A DNA stretch of 64,000 nucleotides from Semisulcospira habei (GCA_036245525.1 BTPG01000003.1:212597445-212661444); one strand, 5' to 3'. Shown: positions 43,041-55,140, counted from the first letter of the stretch. Program-made: numbers and translations. Notes: generated from the sequence alone by a model not told the origin.

Positions 43041-43312
43041 CCGACATTCAGACTTCATAAGATATACTGTACAAACCAGTTTGCGATATTGAGATTTCAT
43101 AGGATATACTGTACAAACCAGTTTGCGATATTGAGATTTCATAGGATATACTGAACAAATAAGTTTGTGACATTCAGACTTCATAAGATTATACTGCACA
43201 AACAAATTTGCGACATTCAGACTCTATAAGATATACTACACAAACAAGTTTGCGACATTGAGACTTCATAAGATATACCGTACAAACAAGTTTGCGATAT
43301 TGAGATTTCAAT
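43041..43312 (+). repeat. About 41-bp tandem repeat, 6-7 copies
   Basis: Unit CATAAGATATACTGTACAAA ... TTTGCGATATTGAGA. Follows the PAL-B element. Confidence 0.93.
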
Positions 43313-43349
43313 GTGAATGGTTGGAAACTAAAAACAAAATCGGCGAAAT

Positions 43350-43560
43350 GATGCAATCCAGACCACAAACGTGACTGCCAAGCGTTTAACATGCATATAA
43401 GAACCCAACGGAGAACGAAACACACTTAGAAAGGACAGTTACAACACAATTTATTAATATTTCGGATAAATACTCTTCTTCATAATAGACAAACAAACAA
43501 GTTTAGAGATCAGTTGCTGCTTACTTAATTATCTTCATTATTTCTTCTGCGATAAGATAA

Positions 43561-43615
<55 letters not shown>

Positions 43616-43872
43616 GTTATTGTATAGCGCTGTTCTCCAGAGAAACACTGGACTCACTGCGCATGCACAATAGCACACTCTCTCTCAGACACACGCACAA
43701 TTATACACTACTATACCCCATCCCTTCCCAACAACTTACATCCACTTCCCTCGATAATCAGAAAAAAAGTAAAGAAAAACAAGTAGCGACTGAATATTAA
43801 TAAGGTGTGTTGTAACTGTCTTTTTTCTAAGCGTGTTTCTTTCTCCGTTGGGCTCTTCCCGGCGAAACGACG
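43350..43872 (-). mobile_element. PAL-G element, split by an AAT-tailed insertion
   Basis: Left arm 43356-43555 and right arm 43740-43860 match the PAL-G arms. CGGCGAAATGA (43341) and CGGCGAAACGA (43858) flank it, a probable decayed target duplication. 43560-43735 is an (AAT)n/TATAGCGC LINE tail fragment. Confidence 0.75.
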
Positions 43873-44104
43873 ACCTGTGCGGTCGATTAGCCACGCGGGC
43901 CACTGGCCCGCCATTTTAAAATTTTTTTTTTTAACCATGCTGGTTTTGTGGTGCGGGTTACGTGATCAGACTGGGTGAGCCATGACTATGGCGTTAGGGT
44001 CCTATGGTAAACGTCACGCGCAGGTTATTTTCTGTAAAAAAAAAAATCGTTGCAGTTTTGTTTTGGCTTATCTTGTGATAACAGCACAGTCACGCACACC
44101 GTTA
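43873..44104. other. No recognisable feature
   Basis: T-run and A-run only. Confidence 0.5.
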
Positions 44105-44325
44105 TTAATCCCTTCCCTGCCGCGCATTGGACACATTTCTGTTTCTGCAATGGGTGTATATCCAACGACCAAAAGCCAAAACCGACCCAAAAAAGCATGG
44201 ATGCAACTCGGTCTCAGCAAGAGGCATAGATCCTCATGAGCCCCCGCATTCGCGGGGGCTCATGAGGATCTATGCCTCTTGCAGTTGGATCGTGTTCATT
44301 TTTTTTCTCGGCGGCGAAGGGGTTG
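44105..44325. mobile_element. PAL-A element, 221 bp
   Basis: TTAATCCCTTCCCTGCCGCG to GGCGAAGGGGTTGA. Hairpin 44217-44284 is nearly perfect. Confidence 0.9.
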
Positions 44326-44550
44326 AAAACTGGTTGACATATAACTAGCAAGCTATTCACAGGCAACTGATTTCATGTTGGGGTTTTAAGTTTCCAGCCA
44401 CACACAGGAAGTTCTTAATTAAAACCATCCAAATAACAATCAGAATGACCGACAGAGCCAGTCAGATCAGAGAACCGCTAAACATTGACAGAGTTGCTGT
44501 TGCAGTATATGCTACAGCTGACATTTCCATTTTTAATCCGCAGAGTTACC
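44326..44550. other. No recognisable feature
   Basis: No motif. Confidence 0.5.
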
Positions 44551-44917
44551 AAAGTTTCATTAATCCAGACCAAAAAGGTGACTGCCAAGCATGTAATATG
44601 CAAAGAAGTACCCAACGGAGAAAGAAACACGCTTAGAAAAGACGGGTACAACACAATTTATTAATATTTCGGGTAAATACCCTTTGTCAAAATAGACAAA
44701 CAAACAGAGAGATTAGCCGCTACTTATCTTCATTGGCAGAAGGAATGCAGAAGGAAGGACATTCCTTCTGCCAATGAAGATAAGTAGCGGCTAATCTCTC
44801 TGTTTGTTTGTTTGTCTACTTTGACAAAGGGTATTTACCCGAAATATTAATAAATTGTGTTGTACCCGTCTTTTCTAAGCGTGTTTCTTTCTCCGTTGGG
44901 TACTTCAAAGTTTCATT
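44551..44917 (-). mobile_element. PAL-G element with 11-bp target duplication
   Basis: AAAGTTTCATT at 44551-44561 and again at 44907-44917 flank a 345-bp palindrome. The arms (CCCAACGGAGAAAGAAACAC ... AGCCGCTACTTATCTTC) are nearly perfect over about 135 bp. One end has about 45 extra bp (TCCAGACCAAAAAGG...) absent from the other. Confidence 0.92.
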
Positions 44918-45070
44918 GGTGCGATATTAATGAAAGTACCACTTACGCATAAATCTGAAGACACATTTCAGCACCGTTTGTGTTTGTTATGCCTTGTTGA
45001 CACACCTAATGAACTTTAACATCAGTTTAGACACGCCGCAAAAGCGCACGCATAATCACACTTATTTATT

Positions 45071-46001
45071 CTGCACTGTCGTTAGCGTGTCAATCTGCTG
45101 TTGCTCGTACTGAAAGCGTAGCATTTCTAGAAGGGAGTAGAGTCATTGTCAGGTTACTTGATATAAAGACGACGTGTGCTGAACTGGATTCTCCTGTGTC
45201 TAAATGAACCATAACTTGACCTGCGTTCCGTAACCATCTTTTACAGAAGTGTATCTTTGAACAGTTACGGCGGTAGTGGGCCTTAAAAAAAAAAATAATA
45301 ATAAAATAAAATAAAAAACACCAACAACACCACTTGAAATGACTGAAAATGAACTTGCCGCAGAATGTCGCGACCCATGCGACTTCACAATAAACTAAAA
45401 TGCGAGTAACTACAAGGAATACCGATTTAATATCTTGGGACAAAAGTTCTGTTCTAAATGGACTGAAAGAACACCTTTTGCTTCAGACGCATACGGTCTA
45501 CCCATTGTGTGAAGGCCGTCGGGCCAACGTCGGCTGCCGTTGGCCCCCGCACGGTCGTGCGCGGGCCAACGTCGGCCGGTGGCCTTTTGCGCATTGGGTT
45601 GTTAGTGGAGTGCAGAGTGAAATCACCAGTCAAAGGCAAAGTGTCGTATAATGCTTTAAAAAAAAAAAAAAAGCTTGATAAAGTGAAACCTTGTATAATG
45701 TCTGCACCTGACACCTGCCGGAATTATTGTCAAACGGGTTCCAAATTTTAAAACCAGTTTTATGAAGCGTAACTAACTTGCTGTCAGTGTTAAAGGCCAC
45801 CGTATCTGTTCAAAGATACACTTCTGTAACAGATGGTTACGAGACGCTACACACAGGTCTAGATATGGTTCATTTAGACACAGGACAATCCAGTTCAGCA
45901 CACGTCGTCTTTATATCAAGTAACCTGACAAGGACTCCACTCCGCTCTAGAAATACGAGAATCAGCTACAAAATAGATTGACACGCTAACGGAAGCGCAG
46001 A

Positions 46002-46003
<2 letters not shown>
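45071..46003. repeat. Inverted repeat with 210-bp arms and 510-bp spacer
   Basis: Left arm 45071-45284 and right arm 45793-46003 (TGTTCAAAGATACACTTCTG, GTCGTCTTTATATCAAGTAA) are reverse complements with modest divergence. The spacer holds a PAL-H palindrome and A-runs; no coding motif. Confidence 0.88.
45495..45600. mobile_element. PAL-H GC-rich palindrome
   Basis: AGGCCGTCGGGCCAACGTCG ... GCACGGTCGTGCGCGGG ... CGTCGGCCGGTGGCCTT. The GC content stands out from its AT-rich surroundings. Confidence 0.7.
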
Positions 46004-46081
<78 letters not shown>

Positions 46082-46190
46082 TAATAATAAAGGAGATTTG
46101 TTAAGCGCTTATTCTAAAAGTAGCTCTAAGCGCTGATACAATGAAAAAGGCTAATAGCTAACACGCACACACACACACACTCAACAAACG

Positions 46191-46249
<59 letters not shown>

Positions 46250-46490
46250 GCACGCACAAACACACACACACATACGTGACAGTGGTGATGAATTGTGCAT
46301 AGCTGGGGAAATGAACTAGTGAAAGGCAGCGTTGTGGAGGAGGGTTTTGAGAAGTGATTTAAATGAGGAGAGCGTTTGACAGTTACGGACAGGGCGGGGA
46401 GGCTGTTCCAAGTGGTGGGGCCAAGATGGCCACGTGTTTTTCATTTGAAATTGGGAAGGCGAAATTTACGTGTCAGAAATAGCCAAGGAC
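46004..46490 (-). mobile_element. L2-like LINE 3' end
   Basis: AAT tract (46004-46090), TTAAGCGCTTATTC motif, CA tract (46163-46272). Minus-strand coding then reads HLGPTTWNSLPRP- and SFKSLLKTLLHNAA-like with a frameshift. Confidence 0.78.
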
Positions 46491-46938
46491 TGACTTAAAA
46501 TTGAAGGCTACTTTGATTTTTTATGAGCACATGAGTCAAAATGATGGTCATTTTCCTGTAAACTGCGGTCTAATTATCTGACAGAAGACAACCAGTTTTA
46601 ATAATGGTACACATGACCATGATTATCACAAGACAAACCAAAACAAAATTGAAACGATTTTCACAAAAAAATAATCTGCATATGAATTTAACCCGAAGAC
46701 CCCGAACGCCATATTCATGACCACGTGACATGGACCACAAAACTAATGACGTGAAAATTTAGGCCAAGGGCGTGGGTATCGGTGGCACAGCTCATCATTT
46801 TGCCGATTTTGAAAATTCTCAGCCATTCAAGTTAAAATCACAATATTACCCACACTTTTGTACAGTGTAAGTTTTTGGTCCAGCATTGCCTTAAAACAAA
46901 CAAAGAACATCTATAAAGCCGATGATGCGCACTATACT
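46491..46938. other. No recognisable feature
   Basis: No motif. Confidence 0.5.
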
Positions 46939-47030
46939 GAGGAGCAGAAGAAATGCGACATTTTTGAAAAAATCGGAAACACAGTGTACTGAGGAGCAAA
47001 AGAAATGTCGCATTTCTTTTGCTCTTCAGT
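46939..47030. mobile_element. PAL-F palindrome, rearranged copy
   Basis: CTGAGGAGCAGAAGAAATGC and complement AAATGTCGCATTTCTTTTGC; the central segment is shortened and altered. Confidence 0.85.
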
Positions 47031-47487
47031 CTATTAACCCTTTCTTGCCTGGGGCAGCTCGCTTTAAACTTAAGGCATGTACTTACCATACTGTTGACAG
47101 AAACAGCGACGAAAACAGCAACGTCATGCTTGTGGAGGGCCCGACACGCCGTCTGCCAGTGTTGAATTTACCATGCAGTCCCCCTTGGTTAACTCGTTCG
47201 AGACATTTGGGTCACATCCGGCCGGATACGCGGGTTAAAAACGCGTCCTGCGTAAAGATGGTATCAGTGATGCCATGGTCTGTCGTGTATCGACCAGCTG
47301 CACACAGGTGAGCTCATGAACTAGTCGGTGATTCTTTTGTGTGTTCACGCTCATGTGTGTTTCGAGGACGCTAAATTTGCTTTGAATAACCGGTTCGTTG
47401 AATAACCGCTTCTCTTAGTAACGGCGGGAGTGGCCAACCTTTTGAGTTCAGATGAAACTGCAGGTCTGCAATACAAGACAGTGCGCA
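47031..47487. other. Half PAL-C end; otherwise unrecognised
   Basis: TTAACTCGTTCGAGACATTT at 47189 and GGATACGCGGG at 47223 look like a decayed PAL-C left arm. Confidence 0.5.
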
Positions 47488-47745
47488 AGGGTCCTCGGGC
47501 CGATAGGGGCTGTGCGCGGCGGGCCAACTGCGGCTGTCCGTCGGCCCCGAAGATCTGTTGCCACTGGGGTCCGTTTGCATGAGCGAGCTTACTCCTGCGC
47601 CAGCCACTAAGCAAGGTGCTCCGCTATAGCATGAGCGAGCTTACTCCTGCGCCAGACACTAAGCAAGGTGCTCCGCTATAGCGGAGCACCTTGCTTAGTG
47701 GCTGGCGCAGGACTAAGCTCACTCATGCAACCGGTCCCTGGGAAA
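47488..47745. mobile_element. PAL-H next to a PAL-E palindrome with duplicated left arm
   Basis: A GC-rich part (47490-47570) is followed by PAL-E. Its left arm occurs twice in direct order (47577-47629 and 47632-47679) before one right arm (47680-47730). The 72-bp palindrome itself is kept with one mismatch (CCAGACAC). Confidence 0.88.
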
Positions 47746-47930
47746 AAAAAAACAACCGTAGACTGACAGAAACTTAGGAGACGTGCTGGTCTCCTCAAAG
47801 CTAAAAAAGATGGGAAGGAATGAGAAATGTGAATGTAAACAGCAAAAGTGCAAGCGACTCATATCACCGATCGATAAAAAAAAAAAACCGGAAAAAATAG
47901 GACATTAACTTGGGACTTCCTCTCATATCG
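47746..47930. other. No recognisable feature
   Basis: No motif. Confidence 0.5.
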
Positions 47931-48050
47931 TTTTAATAACCTCATTCACTGCCTAGACAAACTGCACCCAGCTCAACTGCAAGAGGTATAGATCCTCATG
48001 AGCCCCCGCAACTTCGGGGGCTCATGCGGATCTATACATCTTGCTGACAT
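47930..48050. mobile_element. PAL-A element, right end unclear
   Basis: Hairpin 47978-48044 (CTGCAAGAGGTATAGATCC / GGATCTATACATCTTGC). Left end TTTTAATAACCTCATTCACT. Confidence 0.8.
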
Positions 48051-48447
48051 CAAGTTATATCCAGGCTGATTTCTTTCACATTTCGTTGACGTTGAATTAC
48101 CTAGGATTTAAAAAAAAAACAGTCTTTCTTCTAGCTCGTCTGTAATCCAGCAAGGATAAATACTTGCATAGTGTGCACAGATCGGCAGTAAATGGGTTAT
48201 TGTTCACAGCGCGTACACGCCCCACATGTGACATGGGAGATGACACCCCCACCCTGAAGGAGGTTGACACGCCGTAGGGTATACGTCTTACGTTACAGCG
48301 CTCGCACGCGCACACTCAGGTCTATGGTAGACCATTCCACTTATAACAGATTAATTCATCCTAGGACAAATAATTGAATCATAGGACTAGATACATTATA
48401 CTAATAATTATTCCTAGGACTAATTTCAACCAGTCAGACAGCAGGAA
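48051..48447. other. No recognisable feature
   Basis: No motif. Confidence 0.5.
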
Positions 48448-48651
48448 TAATCCCACGTGACATGACGCATGGTGATCGATGGAAAATGCGTTCATTCATT
48501 GGACAATTTCGCCAGTAATCCCACGTGACATGACGCACGGTGATCGATGGAAAATGCCTTCATTCATTGGACAATTTCGCCAGTAATCCTACCTGACATG
48601 ACGCACGGTGATCGATGGAAATGCCTTCATTCATTGGACAATTTCGCGCGA
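48448..48651 (+). repeat. 68-bp tandem repeat, 3 copies
   Basis: Units start at 48448, 48516 and 48584 (TAATCCCACGTGACATGACG). They differ at few positions. Confidence 0.95.
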
Positions 48652-48783
48652 GGCAGCATGGCCTTTGGTTGGAATTAATAATTTGTTCTAGGATTAAATC
48701 AAATTCGTCGTAGGAGTAAATCGAACTTGTTCTAGGGGTAAATAAAATTTGTCCTTAGATTAAATCGTATTTGTCCTAGGAAA
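48652..48783. other. Sequence with repeated AAATCNNNTTTGTCCTAGG motifs
   Basis: Four degenerate copies of a TTTGTYCTAGGANTAAAT motif, about 25 bp apart. Confidence 0.6.
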
Positions 48784-50440
48784 ATGTAGTAGTAGTAGTA
48801 GTAGCAGTAGTAGTAGTCGTAGTAGTAGTAGTAGTAGTAGTAGTATGTGTGAGGACAAAATAGGCCGCGAGGCCTTTGCAAATGCCCCTTCTTTCTTTAA
48901 TTAGGCCTACTTTATGGGTCTGTTATGCATGCAAATTTTCCTTTAAATCATTCATCATATCAATAGAAAATCTCATTAAATTTTGGTAATTTGTCCAGAT
49001 GGTTTTTAACAGAATTCGCATTAAGTGCTTTTTTTTTTAATGAAACTGGTAACTCATTCCAAACAATGGCAACTCTGTTAGAAAAACAAAACTTCCGCAG
49101 TTTACAAAGTAGAGTAGATAAGAGCACTGTCAGGGGAGAGAAGTGTACATGATCGACCAGTGATCATAGATCTACAGTGGCCAAAGCACAAAAAAAAGAT
49201 AGGAAAGAAAGGGTGCGCTAAGAAAGTGACTGAAAGCAATGCATATGGAAGCCCCCCGGAAGGGGGGCGTATCACATATCCGACTGTTCCAGCCACTTAG
49301 TGCATAGAAATTTAAATCTAGGTCCCCCAAGGGGGGTCCAGATATTAAGCCGGTGTGGACAGCTGTTTCGGTCTTGGCGACCTCTTCTGCACACCATCGG
49401 CAATACTAGAGGAAGGCAGGAATTTCTGCTTACCTGCAATGACAGCCACATTTTACTGTGGTGTCTGCAGGGGCATACATCCCATGCCACCACCTAGAGC
49501 TAAATTTCCATGCACCCTAAAAGAGAACCTACCAAAAGGGGGGGGAAGGGGTTGCAGTCGATATTGTAGTAATAAATGAAAAGAAAAGGGGAGACTGCCA
49601 GTGCTCATATTTTAGGAAGTTTACAAAGCTCACATATTTTAGGAAGTTTACAGTGCTCTTATCTACTCTACTTTGTAAACTTCCTAAAATATGAGCACTG
49701 GCAGTCTCCCCTTTTCTTTTCATTTAAAACTTCCGCAGGTTAGTGTTGTAATGCTGTACAAAGATTTTCTCTTCAGATTTTGGGTTATGTCACCAAACGG
49801 TGCTGCAATAAACGTCGGTCCAATTCAGTTTAGGTCGTCAATGCCATTATATATTTTAACAACTTGGATTAAGTCTCCAAATATTCTACGTCCACGTAAG
49901 GAGTGTAGTCCGAAGTATTTGAGTCTGCCTAAGTAAGTCATATTTCTACATTCTGTACCCAGCTTTGTTGCTTGTCTCTGTCCCCTTTCGAGTGCAACAG
50001 ATTGTCTCTTTAAACCTGGGTACCATTCAGTGTTTGCATATTCTAAATGTGGTCTGACTATAGATTTATACAGTTTACTAAATATGTCCTTATCCAAATA
50101 ATTAAAAGCTCTCTTAACTACTCCAACCATTTTGTGGGACTTATTGATACAGTTCTGAATATGGGGGTCAAAAGATAGAACTTTATAAAAAAAAAAAAAC
50201 ACCTAAGTCTCTTACCTCCTCAAAGGATACCTTTTTAATGTCCCTGTTGACTTTCATCAAGTAATCATGTACAGGATTATTCCTTCAAGCATGCAAGACC
50301 TTGCATTTCTCTGCATTAAAATGTAATCCCATGTGTCGGACCACTATTGCAAGTGATCCAAATCATACTGTAACACGTCTTTTAAGTTAATCCTAGCATT
50401 AAATATTTTGTCCCAGGATGATTTAATCGGTTATGAGTGG
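48784..50440 (-). mobile_element. LINE fragment, minus strand, carrying a 625-bp insertion
   Basis: The minus strand encodes MVGVVKRAFNYLDKDIFSKL, KSIVRPHLEYANTEWYPGLK and LKYFGLHSLRGRRIFGDLIQ (50200-49820). After the insertion it reads VAIVWNELPVSLKKKALNAN (49075-49015), a stop, a 3' UTR and an AGT tail (48784-48845). RT palm and endonuclease are not in the window. Confidence 0.83.
49088..49738. mobile_element. 625-bp insertion with 13-bp target duplication and terminal foldback
   Basis: AAAACTTCCGCAG flanks it at 49088-49100 and 49726-49738. The left terminal 29 bp (49101-49129) is repeated inverted at 49651-49679. The right end has a perfect 55-bp inverted repeat (49574-49628 with 49671-49725). 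No coding motif recognised. Confidence 0.88.
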
Positions 50441-51264
50441 AGCGGTGTACCATACAGGCCAGGCAACGATACGAACCGCTTCTCAAGCTGACACGCCCCA
50501 GTAGCCATGAAAGGATGATCCAAACTACGGGTGGAGAACCCGCTCACAGTGACACAAGCACAGCGGACAACACCCTGAACATCTTCAAGAGGCCCACCGC
50601 AAAGTGCGGAGGTCCTTGACGATCAGTATCTATTTCTTGTTCCACTTATCTCTATGTCGCTATGTTCGTGTAGAATACATGCAAGCTTGCCCTAGTGTCC
50701 CCGTGCGTCCCCCCCGCGGAATCGGTGCAGTTGCACGAATATTGCATAGGCAAAACTCCGAACATCTGCAAGATACGCATATGCTCATAAGCCCACAAAG
50801 GCATTCAAGCTCATACTAATGTATCGTGCCCGGTAGGGTTACCACTACTTGGTGTTGTTCGAACGTTTAAGCTTCCTGGATTTTTCCTTTATCCCACTAC
50901 GTGAAGTATCGCGTGCACACTACGCAAACAAATCAAGCGAACGACTCAAGTCTTCTTCTTCTGCGATCGACTTTGCCGTGTTCGGTTGCCGTCAAAACTA
51001 GGCCGTCAGGTGGAGATCGGTGGCGGTCCACTCCCCTCCCCCCCCCCCCGCCCCCATCCTCTGGGAGCTCACAGGCCATCGGGCCGGAACTTTGTGTCGA
51101 GTCACGTCTCTCAGCGTAGAGGACTGAAGGTGGGGCAGGTTTGCAGGATGTGTTCTGGGTTTGATCCTTCTCCATGACGCAATTACAGTTCTCAAACAGG
51201 AGATTCTGTGACACCTGAGCGTTTCATATGACCCAGTCAATTTTAACCCCCAAAGGTACAGATG
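50441..51264. other. No recognisable feature
   Basis: Low-similarity sequence, C-run near 51042. No convincing gene. Confidence 0.45.
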
Positions 51265-51496
51265 TTAACGCTTTGACTTCCAGCGGGAGAAAGGCAAACT
51301 TATGTTTTGAAAGCAGGGCTAATTGAACACCGACAGTTCCATCACTACAAGGTACACGGATATGACTAGGGTCAGCAAGAGACAAAGAACCTCTTGAACC
51401 CCCGCGGATGCACTAACTTACCGCGGATACGGGGGCTCATGAGGGTCTTTGCCTCTTGCAGTTGGATGTTCGTATTTTTCGGCAGTCAAAGGGTTA
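51265..51496. mobile_element. PAL-A element, 232 bp
   Basis: TTAACGCTTTGACTTCCAGC to GGCAGTCAAAGGGTTAA. Hairpin 51375-51460 with a longer loop (GCACTAACTTACCGCGG). Confidence 0.85.
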
Positions 51497-52460
51497 AATG
51501 TAAAAAACAGCAAAGCGTATTCCACAATATAACCAAAGTAGACCCCCCCCCCCTCAAACCCCCTGTCCCCCCAAACACAAGAAGATAGAAACCCAACCAA
51601 CCAACCAACCCAACCAACCCACCAATCAACCAACCAACCAAACAAACAAACAATCAAAAGAGTAAATGAAACAAACAAGAAAACAAAACAAACAACAAAC
51701 ATAAAATCCACCAACTTTGTCGTACGAAGTAAGCAATAATTCGCCAACCTAAAAAATAAAAATAAAAATGACCTGAGAAACATGCGCAACGCACGTATCA
51801 AACATCTACACACACTGGGGCACGAACGAGTCCTAGTGCAGCAACCAACTGAGTCCAGTACTCTTCGTGGAATCAATGGCTGGATGCTGAATGTGATTAT
51901 ATTATACTGAACAACCTTTGCTTCATATAGTGCCGATAACAGGAAGATGTGGTCAAGGGACCCGAATCGAAATGTCCGAGTCGTAAGACAAGTAATGTCA
52001 TCTGTCGGTTGTCGCCACTATATCAAGCAAAAATGTTGCTCAATATAATTTATGTGCCCAGTCCAAAACAAAATTGTGCCTAACATCATTTATTTTGAAG
52101 CTGATTGCGGTGTTCAGACAAAACATGCATGGCAGACGGCTGTGCATAACGCTGTCGACTCAGCGCGTAGATTTCGTCTGACTATGAAGACATCAGTGCA
52201 TTGTATAACCGTGAGTGTTACTGAGTTAATTCTATTTGTAAATAGATCACGTATAATTGAGGAATATGCCAGCAGGTTTGTTTATTTAGTTGTTTTCTCA
52301 GGTTGTCGATTGTCTCTAGCTGACATCTCGTCAATTTCACTAGTCAGTGCAGCGACTGGCGTCAGTTCTCCGTTCGCGTGTGTGTATAGGATATAAATTT
52401 CGAGCGTCTGTACACACTAAGAAGTATTTCATTACTACTACACATAAGGATCTTGTTAAT
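51497..52460. other. Simple repeats and unrecognised sequence
   Basis: CCAA-type tract 51592-51645, then AT-rich sequence. The open frame at 52052-52396 has no recognisable domain. Confidence 0.5.
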
Positions 52461-52658
52461 GCTGCAGTATGAAAATATTTCGCGTTTCCGTTTTGAAAAA
52501 TGCAAGTATCATCAAGATCAAGTCTTATAAATAAATAAATAAATTAGTGCATTAAATAGGCTGCAGTATGAAAATATTTCGCGTTTCCGTTTTGAAAAAT
52601 GCAAGTATCATCAAGATCAAGTCTTATAAATAAATAAATAAATTAGAGCATTAAATAG
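52461..52658 (+). repeat. 99-bp direct duplication
   Basis: GCTGCAGTATGAAAATATTT ... starts at 52461 and 52560; the copies differ at one or two positions. Confidence 0.95.
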
Positions 52659-53052
52659 GCGCTTTACCCCAATTGAAAATCGGCTCAAAGCGCCGCCGCG
52701 AACTGAACCAACAAGCACGCTCACGTGAATCACGCGCACTCACCCACACACTGTAAATAAACACAGAACATTCACGTGGTGCTAAGGGCAAGCTCAAGCG
52801 AGGTACTGAAGTTTTTGGAAATTCAAATAGATTTTTTATGTTTGAAATTTGATTAAGTGGGCTGCAATTCCCGGATACCAAAGTCGTGGGGGAGGAAGAA
52901 CCGGAGTACCCGGAGAAAGAACCCCCGACGGTCCGCCCGAATTAATGGTGACACTTACTAGAGGAGAAAAGTCCGACGCCGGAACCCGGTATCGAATCTC
53001 GCACCTTTTGCAATGGTGGCAGGCGCCTTAACCACTGCGCCACGGACCACCC
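52655..53052 (-). mobile_element. tRNA-derived SINE, family 2, second copy
   Basis: Minus-strand head TGGTCCGTGGCGCAGTGGTT and B box GCGAGATTCGATACCGG. The same body as 36440-36840. Starts at the end of the 99-bp duplication. Confidence 0.88.
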
Positions 53053-53174
53053 CCTTTATCGAGTGGGTACATACCAGTCTTCTTGGCGCGAAAGAGATTT
53101 TTCGAAGGAAAGTGTATCAAGCAACACACGTGTCAAAGAAGGACTGACACACTTTATCGAGTGGGTACATACCC

Positions 53175-53282
53175 AGTATTGCTGGGAGAAAGCAGTCCGA
53201 AAACACTTTGAAAATCGGTTTCTCGTTGCCAAAGAACAAACCGGTTTCAAAGTGTTTTCGGACTACTTTGTCCCAGCATACT
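53175..53282. repeat. Palindrome, about 45-bp arms
   Basis: GCAGTCCGAAAACACTTTGA and CAAAGTGTTTTCGGACTAC with GCTGGG / CCCAGC. A TTTATCGAGTGGGTACATAC segment is duplicated at 53054 and 53151. Confidence 0.88.
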
Positions 53283-53355
53283 GGAATCACATCCAGCCAT
53301 TCAATTAAATGTTGTAAACATACTAAGAACACTTCTAATGCAGATTTGTGCGAAC

Positions 53356-53428
53356 TATACCGAGGAGCAAATGAAATGCGACATTTTTGGAATCCAAAAT
53401 GTCGCATTTCTTTTGCTCTTCAGTATAT
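53356..53428. mobile_element. PAL-F palindrome, short copy
   Basis: CGAGGAGCAAATGAAATGCG / TGTCGCATTTCTTTTGCTC with a GGAATCC centre. Confidence 0.88.
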
Positions 53429-53929
53429 TAGCCATTTCTTGCCTAGTTCAATCCGTTTTGACAAAGATCAATAGTTTTTTTTTCAAAGTGACTGTGGGCT
53501 GCTTAGTCCCTGCATATCGGCATCTCATATAACCATTCTACAAGGATTTTGAAGATTGTTGAGCCTTGTTTTTTTTTTTGTTTTAAAGGGGTACGTATAG
53601 CAAGGCTTTAGTAATTATTGTATTATTGCAGTTATTACTGTAATTATGATTGTATTATTGTAGTTATTGCTGCTGCATTTAGACGTGAAGTAAAGCACTC
53701 TCCCCCTTTTCAATTTTTTATTTTTTATTTTTTAATTTTTTTAAATTTCTTTTTCTTCTTTTCTTTTAAAAAAATAATTTGCGTGAGGCAGACCAGCAGT
53801 GAGAGGTCTATATACAGCCTTCTTTCTACGCCATGGTGCGGGGTAGGCAACTTCTGTGTGACAATTTTGAATGCCTATTTTGAGTTGTTTCCCTCAACGT
53901 TTAGGCCCCTACTGACTCTCCTCTCTATG
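53429..53929. other. No recognisable feature
   Basis: AT-rich. T-runs near 53700-53770. Confidence 0.5.
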
Positions 53930-54010
53930 CGCAAAATGCCATCCGGCCGACGCCGGCAGCCTTTGGAGCGCGCGCACGAACGTCGGCCCGATGGCCCTTG
54001 CGTACTGGGA
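53930..54010. mobile_element. PAL-H GC-rich palindrome
   Basis: TGCGCAAAATGCCATCCGGC ... CGTCGGCCCGATGGCCCTTG, ends match the copy at 45495. Confidence 0.65.
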
Positions 54011-54032
54011 TTTTCGTGTGACTGTCCAAAGT

Positions 54033-54298
54033 AAATTAGTCCATAAGCTACCCCGGTCTACCGTGCCCCCCCCCCCCCGTACTCAATAAGATGGATTTCA
54101 AAGTGTACCTTAGTATGTCCTGAGATATTTACGCCATGCCGGTTCCCCGAAAATCCTTAGGAACACACCAGAGATATAGCCGATGGCGCAAGGGTACCCC
54201 CATTCACGCTCTTCGCGGATGCTAAAATGAGGTTGAGAAACATTTTCCTCTAAATAAATCAGAATTAATTCCAGAAGCTTAAATCGGCAACATCCTCT

Positions 54299-54341
<43 letters not shown>

Positions 54342-55140
54342 CAGAATGAAAAAATATTGAATCTCTGGCTCACAGTGAAGGTATTTGTGCACCCAGTAAA
54401 CGTCCATTTCCGCGAAATCGCAAAAAAGACAAAAATAATGTGTCAGATGTCTTCAGACATTTTCTATAGCACTGACAGTCCATTTTCAGGCTTACATCAT
54501 TAAAACAGGATGTCACAATTATTATAAACTGGACTAGGTGATGCTGTGATCACTGGGAGTGCCACAGTGGGTGATTTTGTATGCCTATCCACAAGTTGTA
54601 AAAATACACAAAATTAATTTAAAAAAATATTACTAAAGTTATTCCATTTTATTTTGATCTTTCTTTACCTATTAAGTTTCAATAATGTGAGCATAAAGTG
54701 CAAGAAAATAAGGTAAGTCGGCATTCTTTACGGTACGATCGTGGTGAATGATAGCTTTTTCCCATTTAAAATTGCCGAATTAGGAAACGTACGTTGTTTC
54801 TGATGCCCTCAGAAATTTTGCATACAACTGTTAGGTCTTTTTTTTTTTAAAGGATTTACTGGTTAGGATACAGTACCACAGTTACTCCCAACCTGATTTT
54901 ATGATGCTGTGATGCATTTAGGGGCCACACTGGCTAAATCTGCTGCCCTACCCCCATTTTACCAGTACGCAAAGGAACGCAAAATGACCATAACAATTGC
55001 TTATGTCATACTCCTCTGTTTAAATATTTTTGTTGCCAGTTTTCTTAACAAAGTATGCATATTGAGCATATACATTTGTGATCATTTTATTAATTTCAAT
55101 GTTGACCCATGAATTTAATTGTAATTCTTTTTAGTTAAGG
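54033..55140 (+). repeat. Left arm of a large inverted repeat
   Basis: Pairs with 59293-60422 (for example ATGCATTTAGGGGCCACA here against TGTGGCCCCTAAATGCAT there). About 10% divergence by eye. An A-run at 54301 is matched by a T/G-run in the other arm. Confidence 0.9.

Noticed and set aside
52052..52396. A possible 114-codon gene
   Set aside because: No domain, no splice context, and composition like the surrounding AT-rich sequence.
54110..54373. A protein-like minus frame (REEREWGYPCAIGYI)
   Set aside because: The matching sequence in the other arm of the inverted repeat (60170-60340) does not keep the frame, so it is not under coding constraint.
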